Assembly: GCA_023402175.1 (NCBI GenBank)
Contig: JAEXCN010000497.1
Location: 19,312-83,311 of the forward strand
Direction of reading: 5' to 3'
DNA from: Pseudomonadota bacterium
GTDB lineage: Bacteria > Myxococcota_A > Polyangia > Polyangiales > Polyangiaceae
Length of the DNA: 64,000 nt
Part shown: positions 16,655-25,428 of the stretch, piece after piece
Layout: each line of letters begins with the position of its first letter
Position numbering within the stretch: the stretch's first letter is position 1
Position numbers and translations under genes: made by a program
The notes under the pieces: model-generated
Database searches by the model: none
What the model saw: the letters and a program-made list of their open reading frames with translations, nothing else
Told to the model about the DNA's origin: nothing

Positions 16655-17659
16655 TCAATCGCCCGCGCCGACGAGCGAAGCGACGCGACGCGCGCTGACG
16701 CTCGACGGATGCTCACGGATCAGCGCCGACGCGGCGCTCTCCGCAAGACGCCGTTCCCCGAGCGCGAGATGCGCTTGCACACGCACGAGCATGGCCTCGG
16801 GTGACAGCGGCGCGTTCTTTCCGTAGCGCTGCTCGAACGCCTCGATCGTCGCGAGTGCACGACGCGCATTGCCCGATCGAAGCTCCGCGCGAGCGGTGTC
16901 GATCGACGCGATCTGCGCTCCGAGCGATGCAGCGCTCGCAGTGTCGTCGCGCACGTCTTCGCGAGGAGACGACGGCGCCGGTGGCGGAGCCGAGGAAGGC
17001 GCCGACGTCGATGGCTCGGGGTCCGGCTCTTCCGAGCGCGTGATCGTCTCGTCGCGCGGAGCCTCGGGCCTCGGCGCCGTCGTGCCGTGCAGCTTCGCGC
17101 TCTGCGTCGATCCTCGCAGGATCATCGTTGGTGCGTCGACGTTCGTAGGCCCGTCGACGTTCGTGGGCGCGTCGACGTTCGCAGACTCTGGCTCCGCGGC
17201 GAGCACCTCCTCGTCCTCGAGCGACAGTGGCTCGTCGATCTCGGGCGCGCTCGGCGCCAAGACAGAGGGCGCGCGCGGGCGCGATGTGCTGCCCGACGCG
17301 ACCGTCGCGACCACGGCAGGAGCCGGAGGTACGTCGGCGTGCCGGAGCTCGCCGACGACGACCGCGGTCGTCGCCACGCTGATCGCGCTCGCGACGAGGA
17401 GCTTTGCCCCGAGCGCAGCTGCCCCCTTCGTCGCGACGCTGGCGCCCGCGCTCGCGCCCGCGTGCGCGGCGAGACCACCCTTCACCGCCGCCGCCGCGGG
17501 CGCGGATGCGGTCGTCAATGCCGTCGTCACAGCCGCCGTTCCGGCGACCGCCGCGAGGAGAGCGTCGCGCGCTCCGGGCGATGGAGCTTCGGCGTCCGCG
17601 GCTTCGAACAGTCCGCGCCCGAACTCCGAGAGCTCGTCACGAAGGAGCGGCTCGGTCAT
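16655..17659 (-). CDS. Membrane protein with C-terminal TPR repeats, candidate anti-sigma partner
   Basis: A 334-residue protein. An Ala-rich segment at about 55-105 ends in a likely transmembrane helix (LLVASAISVATTAVVVGEL), followed by an acidic, Pro/Ser-rich linker containing the repeats NVDAPTNVDGPTNVDAPT, and a C-terminal helical region with TPR character (RAELRSGNARRALATIEAF, then AHLALGERRLAESAASAL). Its ATG overlaps the sigma-factor stop (ATGA at 17656-17659). Overlapping sigma plus single-span membrane protein is the usual plan for a sigma/anti-sigma pair, so the first 50 residues may bind the sigma factor in the cytoplasm. No zinc-binding anti-sigma motif is seen, so this remains inference. 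Confidence 0.75.
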   Translation of the reverse strand: MTEPLLRDELSEFGRGLFEAADAEAPSPGARDALLAAVAGTAAVTTALTTASAPAAAAVKGGLAAHAGASAGASVATKGAAALGAKLLVASAISVATTAVVVGELRHADVPPAPAVVATVASGSTSRPRAPSVLAPSAPEIDEPLSLEDEEVLAAEPESANVDAPTNVDGPTNVDAPTMILRGSTQSAKLHGTTAPRPEAPRDETITRSEEPDPEPSTSAPSSAPPPAPSSPREDVRDDTASAASLGAQIASIDTARAELRSGNARRALATIEAFEQRYGKNAPLSPEAMLVRVQAHLALGERRLAESAASALIREHPSSVSARRVASLVGAGD

Positions 17660-18303
17660 GACTGCTCTCCTCGGTCATCGGTGGGCGTGCGTGACGGCGC
17701 CGGAGCCCGGAGACGCGCCTGCACGCGACGGATCTGTTGGTCGACGAGCGTGCGCGCACGACGAAGTCGCGACGCGACCGTGCCGGCGGGGACATCGAGG
17801 AACGCAGCAACCTCGGTCGCGCTCATGCGTTCGAGCTCCGTCAGGACGAACACGGTACGAAGATCGATCGGCAGCGAGGAAAGGATGTCGTCGAGGATCG
17901 CGCGCCGCCGCGCCGCGGAGAGAGACTCTTCGGGATCGAGCTCGTCCGTAGCGATCTCCGGAGGGTCATCGTTCCAGCTCTCCTCGCGCACGCGCGCCCG
18001 CACGCGTCGAGCGTTTGCCGCCACGCGGACGGCCGTGGCGAAGAGGAACTTCTTCTCGCGTTCCGGTGGGACGTCGGCGAGGCGATCGGTGAGGACCAGA
18101 AAGACCTGCTGCGCGGCGTCATCCGCGCCCGACTCCGGAACGCCGAGCCGGCGAAGACATCGCCAGACGAACGCGTGATTCGCGAGGACGCACGCGCGCA
18201 TCCGCGCTTCGACCACGCTCCGGTCCATCGGAGGTGCGCGAGTGTCGACACGGGTGTCCCCAGCAATCGCAGCGGCTGGGGTGGAAGCCAGAGCAATGGC
18301 CAT
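17656..18303 (-). CDS. ECF-type RNA polymerase sigma factor (module 1)
   Basis: A 215-residue sigma-70 family protein with only regions 2 and 4. Region 2 covers about residues 35-105 (NHAFVWRCLRRLGVPESGADDAAQQVFLV), and region 4 about 140-195, ending in LERMSATEVAAFLDVPAGTVASRLRRAR, a clear sigma4 helix-turn-helix. The first 25 residues are extra and Ala-rich; the internal ATG of MDRSVVEARM (residue 26) could be the true start. The stop overlaps the start of the TPR membrane protein. A 29-bp motif lies 12 bp before the ATG and recurs before the lipoprotein gene, consistent with autoregulation. Confidence 0.88.
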   Translation of the reverse strand: MAIALASTPAAAIAGDTRVDTRAPPMDRSVVEARMRACVLANHAFVWRCLRRLGVPESGADDAAQQVFLVLTDRLADVPPEREKKFLFATAVRVAANARRVRARVREESWNDDPPEIATDELDPEESLSAARRRAILDDILSSLPIDLRTVFVLTELERMSATEVAAFLDVPAGTVASRLRRARTLVDQQIRRVQARLRAPAPSRTPTDDRGEQS

Positions 18304-18315
18304 GAGGCGCCATTG

Positions 18316-18344
18316 ACCGATGTACGGGCACGCCCGAACTGATC
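18316..18344 (-). promoter_or_regulatory. Copy B of the module-1 promoter/operator motif
   Basis: On the minus strand GATCAGTTCGGGC, four bases, then CCGTACATCGGT sits between the stop of the outer-membrane-type gene and the sigma-factor ATG. See copy A at 16623-16652. Confidence 0.55.
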
Positions 18345-19293
18345 ACTCGAAATGCACGCCGACACTCGCCGAGCTCGAAAACCCGAGCGCCGCGACACGA
18401 TGAGCCGTCGCCGCGGTGCCGAATACGAACGTTTCCGGGGTCAGCGGGAGCGCGGCCCACGCTTCGACCCCGGCGAAGAGGGCCGAGACCACATCGATCG
18501 TGAGCCGTGCGCCGAGCTCTGCGCCCGCGTAGAAGGTCGCGCGATCGCGCGCATTCGGATAGCCCGATGCGCTCGCCGAGAGGCTCCCCATCGAGACCGC
18601 GATACAAGGCGCCGCACGCAGCCCGTATCCTCGAAGCGAGAGTGGGCATCCTTCGACGGCGACCGTCGTGAGGTCGAAGCGTGCAGCGCCGCCGGCCGCT
18701 TCCACGGTCCCGAGCCACGCCCGGCGGCCTTCGATGCGCGCTTCGGGCGCCCAACCGGTATTCGATCGAAGCCCGACGCCCGCTTCGAGCAGAGGACCTG
18801 GGCTCGGACCGAGCCCCGCGCCGGCGCCCGCGTTCAGATAGCCGAGAAGCGCGAACGGGGACGGCTTGCTCGGCGCCGCCTGCGGTGCGCGAGCGGCGTC
18901 CGGTAGAGGAGGAGGCGGCTCGGCCTCGACCGCGATCGCGACGAGCAGCGCGCTCGCGTCCACGACCTCTTCGCACGTCGCTGCGTCGAACGAGCGCTCG
19001 CTGCGCTCTCCCCCCGTGCTCACGATGACGACGCGCGACCGCGCGACGCCGTCGCTCTCACCGGTGACGTGCACGCGTACGCGGATCCCGGCACGATCCG
19101 GCATCGCCACGACGAGTGCACGCCCCTCGCTTCGCGCCTCGATCCGCTCGCGAAACGCCACCGGCGACGGGCATCCGTCGGGCGCGTCGTAGTCGAGCGT
19201 CACGGCGACGGGCGCGCTTGCTTCAGCCCGTGCTGTCGTGACGCAGAAGACCGACCCGAGCGCCGCGCACGCAGCCAGATGGCGAGGTCGCAT
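18343..19293 (-). CDS. Secreted outer-membrane-type protein (module 1)
   Basis: A 316-residue protein with a cleavable signal peptide (ends near TTARAEA). Residues about 30-130 form a small alpha/beta domain (FRERIEARSEGRALVVAM...TCEEVVDASALLVAIAVEAE), a Pro/Ala linker follows, and from about 145 there are alternating glycine-rich amphipathic strands ending in SSSASVGVHFE. The terminal aromatic-acidic end and strand pattern suggest a small beta-barrel. The arrangement (periplasmic domain that gathers a value per residue pair, linker, barrel) is the same as in the protein at 59187-60371, beside the other sigma module. ATG 19293 gives a better signal peptide than GTG 19308. Function unknown. 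Confidence 0.7.
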   Translation of the reverse strand: MRPRHLAACAALGSVFCVTTARAEASAPVAVTLDYDAPDGCPSPVAFRERIEARSEGRALVVAMPDRAGIRVRVHVTGESDGVARSRVVIVSTGGERSERSFDAATCEEVVDASALLVAIAVEAEPPPPLPDAARAPQAAPSKPSPFALLGYLNAGAGAGLGPSPGPLLEAGVGLRSNTGWAPEARIEGRRAWLGTVEAAGGAARFDLTTVAVEGCPLSLRGYGLRAAPCIAVSMGSLSASASGYPNARDRATFYAGAELGARLTIDVVSALFAGVEAWAALPLTPETFVFGTAATAHRVAALGFSSSASVGVHFE

Positions 19294-20256
19294 CGGAAGA
19301 AAGCGCACGTCGGCAATTGGCTATCACGATGCCGCCGCGTTCGCCTCGTTCTCGTTGCCCCGAGAGATTGAACAACGACCGCTTGCTTGGCGCCTGCGTT
19401 CCCTGTGCTCGCAGGCGCTTCGGCTCCCCACCCCGAGAGATTGACCAGGGAGGACGGGAAGCCAGGGAGCCGAGAGGGACTGTCCTCTGGTCTCTATCGA
19501 CTCCTGCCACTGTTTTTCGAGGAGAGATTCACAGGGGGACAGGGCGACAGGGAGATCAGAGGGAGAGGCCTCTTCTCCGTCTTCACCTGTACCCTCGTCG
19601 GGCCCTCACGAAACGCGAAGCGCTCGCTTCGCGAGCACTTCACGTTTCGTTCGGAAAGGAAGATCTCGCTTTCAAGCTCCATCCTTGTTCCGCAAACGGT
19701 GCGCTCTCCAAGCTTTGTCCCGAGACCTTCGGGAGGAGGAGAGCGTCTCGACTTGCCGACGACATCCACGGTTGTCCAGCTCGCACGCGCGCTCTCGTGA
19801 CGATGAACGCTGCCACGTGACGCGGGCCGCTCTCCGTCCGAGTCCCGCAGCTGGCAAGGACGCCAGTGCCTGTGCGGAACAAGCTCGCCGGATGAGCGGG
19901 AGGCTCAAATTTGCGAGCAAAACGCGAAAGCGTTTTGCGAGAGGCGACGAGGGTCCGGGTCGGAACCGAAGCAAGGCCCCTCCCTCTCGGCTCCCTGTCT
20001 TCCTGTCTCACTGTTAATCTTCTTCTCGAAAAGACGAGCGAGCGTCGCCGGCCATGCACACGCGATCCGCAGTCGTCAGGAAGGTGAGCACCGTCGGATC
20101 ACCGTCTGCAGATCGGAAGCGAGACTCAATTTTGCGAGCAAAACGCGCAGCGACGATGCGTGAGCAAGGGTCGCACGCGATGCTTGCAAGAACGACAACA
20201 GGCGCGATGGCTTCTGCCACCGCGCCTGCGTCTTGTTCGAGCGAGTTGCCGCCGGC
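19294..20256. repeat. Gene-free region built from imperfect inverted and direct repeats
   Basis: No coding frame here has signal, start site or composition support. Instead the sequence folds back on itself: plus-strand 19505-19780 matches minus-strand 20050-19790 imperfectly, with shared blocks such as CAGGGAG, GAGAGGGA, ACCCTCGTCG, CTTGTTCCGCA and the end pieces around 19780. A further direct partial copy of the purine-rich arm lies at 19435-19485 (AGATTGACCAGGGAGGACGG). A second direct repeat, CTCAAWTTTGCGAGCAAAAC, occurs at 19904 and 20126. Together this is about 0.7 kb of nested repeats. It could be a decayed mobile element without transposase or a structured RNA; neither is proven. Promoters for the gene at 19293 should lie at its left edge. 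Confidence 0.6.
19917..19938. repeat. Perfect hairpin within the repeat region
   Basis: GCAAAACGC and GCGTTTTGC are separated by a GAAA tetraloop. The GNRA-type loop suggests a stable RNA hairpin if transcribed on the plus strand. Confidence 0.6.
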
Positions 20257-21309
20257 TCAGTGGCCGTGCGGGTCGCCCATGCCGTGCGGGTCGCCCATTC
20301 CGGGCATGCCGTGCGGCATGCCGGGGATGTCGAGCTTCTTCGGCGCAGAGCCCGCGCCGCCGTCGAGCGACTTCTGGAACTTGGTGACCTCCGCGGTCGC
20401 CCAATCCGCCGAATACGACGGGATGCTGTAGATCGTTTCCGAGCCGTCCTTCATCGCCCAGCGGTTCGTGCCCGTCGACGTCTTGCCGACCTTGAGGACG
20501 AACTTCCCGGCGTTGTCCTTCAGCTGGATCGTGACCTTCGACTCCGGCTCGTCGAGACCGACGTCGTTCGGCTTCTTGTCGTCGCCGAAGTCGTCCGCGG
20601 TGAGCGCCTTGAACGAGCGGAGCGCGTCCTTGACCTTCTCCTCTTCGAAGCGGTCGATGGCCTTGCCCTTCCAGGTGCCCGACCACTTGTCGCCTTCCTT
20701 CGTGAAGGAGAGCGTGCCGTCCTTCTTCTCGATGGAGAGGCCGTTCGCGTTCTGGTCGTCGAACTTGAAGATCTCGGTCTCGCGGAAGCCCTTCGCCTCA
20801 CGCGTGTAGAGGTAGCTCGAGTAGCCCGACACCGCGTAGATGCCCGGCTTGCCGTCGACCATCACCATCTGACCGCGCTGACCCGAGCTGCCGAAGGTGA
20901 GATCGACCTTCTTGTCGCCGCCCTTGTACGCGACGACGTGGACGCCCTTCGCCGGGACCAAGTCGTAGTCCTTCTTCGAGTCTTCGGACGCGGTCGAGGC
21001 GATGACTTCCTTGGCCTTCAGCTCCTTCAGGTTCTTCACGAGCTGATCGATGTTGGTCTGGTTCGCCGGGGCCTCGACGGGCTTCGTCATGACCCACTTG
21101 TCGCCCTTCTTCTCGAGGACGATCTCGCCCTTCTCGCCGTTCGTGACGCTGACCTTGTCGAGGTCGTCCGGCACTTTCACGTCGGGCAGCTCTGCGCTCG
21201 TCGTCGAGGACGAGCCGATCTTCTCGTCCTTTCCCTTCGCGTAGTAGATGGCGCCGCCGAGTGCGGCGAGGACGACGACACCTGCAAACAGCTTCGTGCT
21301 CTGGCTCAT
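20257..21309 (-). CDS. DUF4340 domain protein of the Gld-type ABC operon
   Basis: A 350-residue membrane-anchored protein: one N-terminal helix (KLFAGVVVLAALGGAIYYAKG), then repeated beta-rich DUF4340 units (VLEKKGDKWVMTKPVEAPAN, LTFGSSGQRGQMVMVDGKPG, LSFTKEGDKWSGTWKGKAI and a third unit near 250). These domains typically follow GldG-type proteins and probably sit in the periplasm. The last 20 residues are a run of His, Met, Gly, Pro and Asp (PHGMPGMGDPHGMGDPHG), unusual for the family and able to bind metal. It is the last gene of the operon after GldG, with a gap of about 100 bp. Confidence 0.85.
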   Translation of the reverse strand: MSQSTKLFAGVVVLAALGGAIYYAKGKDEKIGSSSTTSAELPDVKVPDDLDKVSVTNGEKGEIVLEKKGDKWVMTKPVEAPANQTNIDQLVKNLKELKAKEVIASTASEDSKKDYDLVPAKGVHVVAYKGGDKKVDLTFGSSGQRGQMVMVDGKPGIYAVSGYSSYLYTREAKGFRETEIFKFDDQNANGLSIEKKDGTLSFTKEGDKWSGTWKGKAIDRFEEEKVKDALRSFKALTADDFGDDKKPNDVGLDEPESKVTIQLKDNAGKFVLKVGKTSTGTNRWAMKDGSETIYSIPSYSADWATAEVTKFQKSLDGGAGSAPKKLDIPGMPHGMPGMGDPHGMGDPHGH

Positions 21310-21411
21310 GGATTCAGGCTTCGGGCTTCGGGCTTTTCTGGCTTCAGGAACAAGAGAGAGAGAGACACGCGGCCGGGCGAGACACCCTGAGAGTGTCCCG
21401 CCCGATCCCGA

Positions 21412-23262
21412 TCACGCCTCGAGGAGGTTGATGTTCTGGCGGCGTCCCTCGCGGATGCGCCAGAGGACGATGCCGAGACCGACGAAGATGGCCGGGATGC
21501 CGAGGGTCATCGTGCCCTCGATCCAGTACTGCTTCGTCTTGCGCTCCTTCTTGATGCGGTCCTCTTCCTTCTTGAGCTGCTCCTCCGTCATCTCTTCGCC
21601 CGCCTTGGGCTTGACGACGTCGCCGTAGGCGAGGTTCGGCTCCATGAGGATCTTGGCGCTCGCAGCGAGGAGGTCGACGTCGCCGCTCACCCAGTCGAGG
21701 AGGTTCTTCGTCTGGAGGATGAACGTCGTTCCGATGAGCTGGACGTACGGACCGGCGATCCCGTTGAGGAACTCGTCACCCGTCGGGCCCATCATCATGC
21801 CCATCTGACCGAGGTCGGGACCCTGGCCGGAGCGGACGAAGGGGTTGGCGAAGAACTGCGAGGACGAGAGGACGAGGACGCGCGCCGGGTTCGTGGCCTC
21901 GGCCGGCGTCTCGACGCCCATCTTGTCGCCGTCGGGGAACGCCGTCTTCAGCTTGCCCTCGGCCGCGGCCGCGATGGCGTGCTGCTGGAAGTTGCCCTTC
22001 GGACGCCACTGACGCGCGGGGCGGAGGTCGACGGTGTCGCCAGTCTCGGTGATCGCCGCGGGCGTCGAGTGCGCAATGACGCGGAGCTTGTCGCCGAGCT
22101 GCGGCTGCTTCTCCTTCTTCAGCGTGAGCGAAGAAGCGAACGGGAACGACGCCTGCGGGATGCGGAAGAACGCAGCGAAGCTCGTGTCGAGGAGGACCTC
22201 GTCGCCGGTGAAGCGGCTGTCCTCACGCACGTCGAGGATCTGCGGGAAGATCATCGTGCGCGGTCCGGTGAGCGTGTCGACCCGGACGCGGAACGGACGG
22301 CCGAACTCGAGGACGACGTCCTTGTTCATCACGATGCCGTAGCCCTCGAGGAGCTTCTCGAGGCCGTGCGTGCTCAGCGTGGCGCTCATCGTCGGATCGC
22401 CCGCCTTCGTGTTCACGGCGCTGGCGAGGACGGCGAGGCTCTTGCCGCGCATGACGAACTGGTCGATGCGGCGAAGCTCCTTCTCCGACAGCTCCTTCGC
22501 GGGCTGCGTGATGATGAGACCGTCGAGGCTCTCGTCGACCTCGGCGTCGCCGTTCTTCAGATCGACGTCCTTGATCTCGTAGAACGGGAAGTACTGCGTG
22601 ATGATGCCCTGGATCGACGGGCCGCCCTGACGACCACCGCCCGGAACGAGGTTCGCGTCGGACAGCTTCAGCTCGTCGTGCCCGGTGAGCACGCCGATCT
22701 TGTGCTTCGTCTTGTCACCCGCGTCCTTCAGCTCGCGGATCTTGTTCGTGATCCAGAACTCGAGGCCGGTGTTGTTGTCCGGCGAGAGGACCGGGATCTT
22801 CTCGCGCTGGGCCTTGTACGTGAAGACGAGGCCCATGTAGCCCTGGGCGACTTCGGCCTTGTCCTCCGTGTCGGAGCCTTCGATGCGCTGCAGCTTCTGC
22901 AGGCCGGCCTCTTCGGCCTTCTTGCGCTCTTCCTCGGTCTTCGGCTCGATGATCGTGTAGTCGAACTTCCCGCCGCCCTTCTCCTTGTACTGCTGGAGCA
23001 GGTCGCGGAGATCGCGCACGAAGGCATCGAGCTTCGGCAGACCGCGCGTGACGTACGCGTCGACCTGGATCTTCTCGCCGTCCTTGATCGTGCGAATGAG
23101 GCGACCGCTGCCCTCGGACAGCGTGTACTTCTCCGCCTTCGTCATGTCCTTGCGCCAGTACATGAAGTAGCTGAGCACGTTCACGGCGACGACGATCGCT
23201 GCGAGGATGAAAAGCAGGGCGCCGCTCTCGGTCGCCGCCTTCTTCTTGCGTTCCATGGCCAT
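21412..23262 (-). CDS. gldG: GldG-family ABC transporter auxiliary protein
   Basis: A 616-residue protein with one transmembrane helix at each end (ALLFILAAIVVAVNVLSYFM near 20-40 and TLGIPAIFVGLGIVLWRI near 585) and a large extracytoplasmic domain between them. The first part has the KYTLSEGSGRLIRTIKDGEKI motif typical of GldG, the middle the GHDELKL and LIITQPAKELSEKELRRIDQF segments of the GATase-like ABC-associated fold. In Bacteroidetes GldA-GldF-GldG form an ABC transporter needed for gliding; myxobacteria carry relatives whose substrate is unknown. Start may be ATG 23262 or 23256. Order on the minus strand: ATPase, permease, GldG, DUF4340. Confidence 0.88.
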   Translation of the reverse strand: MAMERKKKAATESGALLFILAAIVVAVNVLSYFMYWRKDMTKAEKYTLSEGSGRLIRTIKDGEKIQVDAYVTRGLPKLDAFVRDLRDLLQQYKEKGGGKFDYTIIEPKTEEERKKAEEAGLQKLQRIEGSDTEDKAEVAQGYMGLVFTYKAQREKIPVLSPDNNTGLEFWITNKIRELKDAGDKTKHKIGVLTGHDELKLSDANLVPGGGRQGGPSIQGIITQYFPFYEIKDVDLKNGDAEVDESLDGLIITQPAKELSEKELRRIDQFVMRGKSLAVLASAVNTKAGDPTMSATLSTHGLEKLLEGYGIVMNKDVVLEFGRPFRVRVDTLTGPRTMIFPQILDVREDSRFTGDEVLLDTSFAAFFRIPQASFPFASSLTLKKEKQPQLGDKLRVIAHSTPAAITETGDTVDLRPARQWRPKGNFQQHAIAAAAEGKLKTAFPDGDKMGVETPAEATNPARVLVLSSSQFFANPFVRSGQGPDLGQMGMMMGPTGDEFLNGIAGPYVQLIGTTFILQTKNLLDWVSGDVDLLAASAKILMEPNLAYGDVVKPKAGEEMTEEQLKKEEDRIKKERKTKQYWIEGTMTLGIPAIFVGLGIVLWRIREGRRQNINLLEA

Positions 23263-23338
23263 GGTTTCGTTTGCCTGGTTCTCGAGGAAAGTCTTTGAGC
23301 CTCAGCGAGCCTGACGGGCGCGGGTCAACGCACCCGCG

Positions 23339-24298
23339 TCAGGTCCACTTCCTGCGCTCGAGCGCGTGGAACGCGACGACGAGACAGAGGACGGCGAGCG
23401 AGACGAAGTAGATGATCGCTCGCGAGTCGAGGAGGCCGCGCGCGAACGGCTCGAACCGCGACGCGATGCTGATGAAGGCCGCCGCGTCGCCAGGCCAACC
23501 CTGGAGCGACTCGATCGCCGACAGCTGCCCGACGCCGTAGATTCCGCCGAGCGTGAGCATCGTCGCGAAGAAGGAGAGGATCTGGCTCTCGGTGAACGCC
23601 GAGTACATGAGGCCCACGGCCGTTCCCATCGCCGAGAGCAAGAACAGGCCGATCATGCCGACCCAGAACGCGCCCCAGTCGAGCTCGCCGAGGTGCCACG
23701 GCCACTTGAACATCGCGAGCGGGTAGAGCACCACGAGCACGAGCTGCACGGAGACGATCGCCAGCGCCGCGAGGTACTTGCCGAGGATGACCTCGCTGTC
23801 CTTCACGGGCATCGTGATGAGCAGCTCGATCGTGCCGATGCGCTTCTCGTCCGAGAGCGCGCGCATCGTGAAGAGCGGGATCACGAGAGCGCAGAGCGCG
23901 ACCGGCAGCGAGTCGAACATGCGCTGCATCGTCACGCGGTCGACCTGCCAGAACCCGCCCTTGTACATGAAGAAGTACAGGCCGAGCGTGATCATGCTGG
24001 CGCCGATGACGATGTACGTGATCGCCGAGTTGAAATAGGAAGACAGCTCGCGGCGCGCGATCGTCATCGTCATCGACAACGAGGCCGGGCGATCGAGGGC
24101 GACCTTCTCCTTCGGGAGCGAGTCGGCCGTCGAGATCGGCCGCGTGGCCGCATCGTGACGGTCGTCGTCGTCAGAGTCCGAGCCGGCGTCCGAGTCGCGG
24201 CCCTCGTCCTCTTCGTCTTCGTGCTCCTGGGCCTCTTCGGCGGCGCGGGACTTGTCCTTCGTGGCCTTTTCGATGGTGCTCTCGCTGCTCATCGTCAT
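23339..24298 (-). CDS. ABC-2 type permease (GldF-like)
   Basis: A 319-residue inner-membrane protein. The first 60 residues are an acidic, unstructured extension (EEAQEHEDEEDEGRDSDAG). From about 75 there is the ABC-2 permease signature TIARRELSSYFNSAITYIVI and six hydrophobic helices, with MRALSDEKRIGTIELLITMP between helices 2 and 3, which is conserved in GldF/NosY-type permeases. Its ATG overlaps the stop of the ATPase gene (ATGA, 24295-24298), so the two are coupled. It forms the membrane channel or mechanotransmission part of the complex. Confidence 0.9.
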   Translation of the reverse strand: MTMSSESTIEKATKDKSRAAEEAQEHEDEEDEGRDSDAGSDSDDDDRHDAATRPISTADSLPKEKVALDRPASLSMTMTIARRELSSYFNSAITYIVIGASMITLGLYFFMYKGGFWQVDRVTMQRMFDSLPVALCALVIPLFTMRALSDEKRIGTIELLITMPVKDSEVILGKYLAALAIVSVQLVLVVLYPLAMFKWPWHLGELDWGAFWVGMIGLFLLSAMGTAVGLMYSAFTESQILSFFATMLTLGGIYGVGQLSAIESLQGWPGDAAAFISIASRFEPFARGLLDSRAIIYFVSLAVLCLVVAFHALERRKWT

Positions 24299-25428
24299 TT
24301 CCTCTCGCCGTCGTCACCGTCGTCGTCCGAGTCGTCATCCGACTCGTCGTCCTCGTCCTCTTCCTCGTCTTCCTCGTCGTCGTACGCATCGCGTCCGCGG
24401 CGATCGTCGTCCGTGACGGGGCCGAGCTGGCGGTTACGCCGCTCGTCACCGATCGTGAGCTGACGGAAGACGTCCTCGAGGGTCTGCGTGTCGCGATGGA
24501 GCTCGAGGAGCACCCATCCCTTGTCTGCGATCAGACGGAAGATCTCGGGACGGAGATCGGTAGCGTCCTCGCCGGCGAGCTCGTACGCGTGCGCGCGCTC
24601 GTCGGTGGGGAGCTCGTTCACCTTCTTCACACCGGGGAGCGCGCTGAGGGCCTGCTCGACCTCGGTCTGGCGCGGAGGCGTGCCCCGTCCGCGGTACGGC
24701 GAGTCGGCGGCCGACTCCTGGACCGACACGACATAACGAACGCGGCCGCTCTTCGCGCGGATCTCGTCGAGCGGACCGTCCGCGACGACGCGCCCCCGGG
24801 AGACGATGATCGCGCGTGCGCACGCGGCCTCGACCTCTTTGAGGTTGTGCGTCGAGAGGAGGACGGTGCGGTCCTTACCGATCTGCTTCAGGTAGTTGAG
24901 GAACTCGGTACGCTCGTTCGGGTCGAGGTCGCTCGTCGGCTCGTCGAGGATGAGGATCGGCGGGTCGTGGATGAGCGCCTGAGCGAGGCCGACGCGCTGC
25001 CGGTAGCCGTGCGACAGCTGCCGGATCTCCTTCGAGAGCGACTGCGCAAGGCCGCAGATCTCGACGACCGAGCGCGCGCGCTGCTTGAACTTGGTCCGGT
25101 CGATGTTCCGGATGCGCGACGCGAACTCGAGATACTCGTAGACGGTCATCTCGAGGTAGAGCGGGGCGCGCTGCGGGAGGTATCCGATGTTCGCTCGGAC
25201 GGCGAGCGTGTCATCGAAGACATCGTGGCCGCGGACCTTCGCCACCCCGCCCGTGGGCGAGATGAAGCAGGTCAGGATGCGCATGGTCGTGGATTTCCCT
25301 GCGCCGTTCGGCCCGAGGAAGCCTACGATCTCACCTTTGTTGACCTCGAAGCTGACGTCGTCGAGGGCCTTGAACGAGCCGTACCGCTTCGTCAGGCCGC
25401 TCGCGTAGATCATCACGTCGGTGGACAT
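24295..25428 (-). CDS. ABC transporter ATP-binding protein (GldA-like)
   Basis: A 377-residue ATPase. Walker A GPNGAGKST lies near residue 40, the ABC signature here reads LSHGYRQRVGLAQAL, Walker B ILILDEPTSDLD and the switch histidine is in LLSTHNL. After the ATPase core (to about 225) a 110-residue extension contains a DUF4162-like domain (VEQALSALPGVKKVNEL), then a C-terminal tail made almost only of Asp and Glu. ATG 25428 is preceded by GGAGG; the longer open frame upstream has no family sequence. The permease N-terminus is also acidic, so the complex would carry a large negative patch on its cytoplasmic side. A promoter 230 bp upstream implies a long leader. Confidence 0.92.
   Translation of the reverse strand: MSTDVMIYASGLTKRYGSFKALDDVSFEVNKGEIVGFLGPNGAGKSTTMRILTCFISPTGGVAKVRGHDVFDDTLAVRANIGYLPQRAPLYLEMTVYEYLEFASRIRNIDRTKFKQRARSVVEICGLAQSLSKEIRQLSHGYRQRVGLAQALIHDPPILILDEPTSDLDPNERTEFLNYLKQIGKDRTVLLSTHNLKEVEAACARAIIVSRGRVVADGPLDEIRAKSGRVRYVVSVQESAADSPYRGRGTPPRQTEVEQALSALPGVKKVNELPTDERAHAYELAGEDATDLRPEIFRLIADKGWVLLELHRDTQTLEDVFRQLTIGDERRNRQLGPVTDDDRRGRDAYDDEEDEEEDEDDESDDDSDDDGDDGERK

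Noticed and set aside
21979..23298. Plus-strand open frame opposite gldG
   Set aside because: Shadow of a coding gene; Leu/Arg/Glu-biased antisense translation only.
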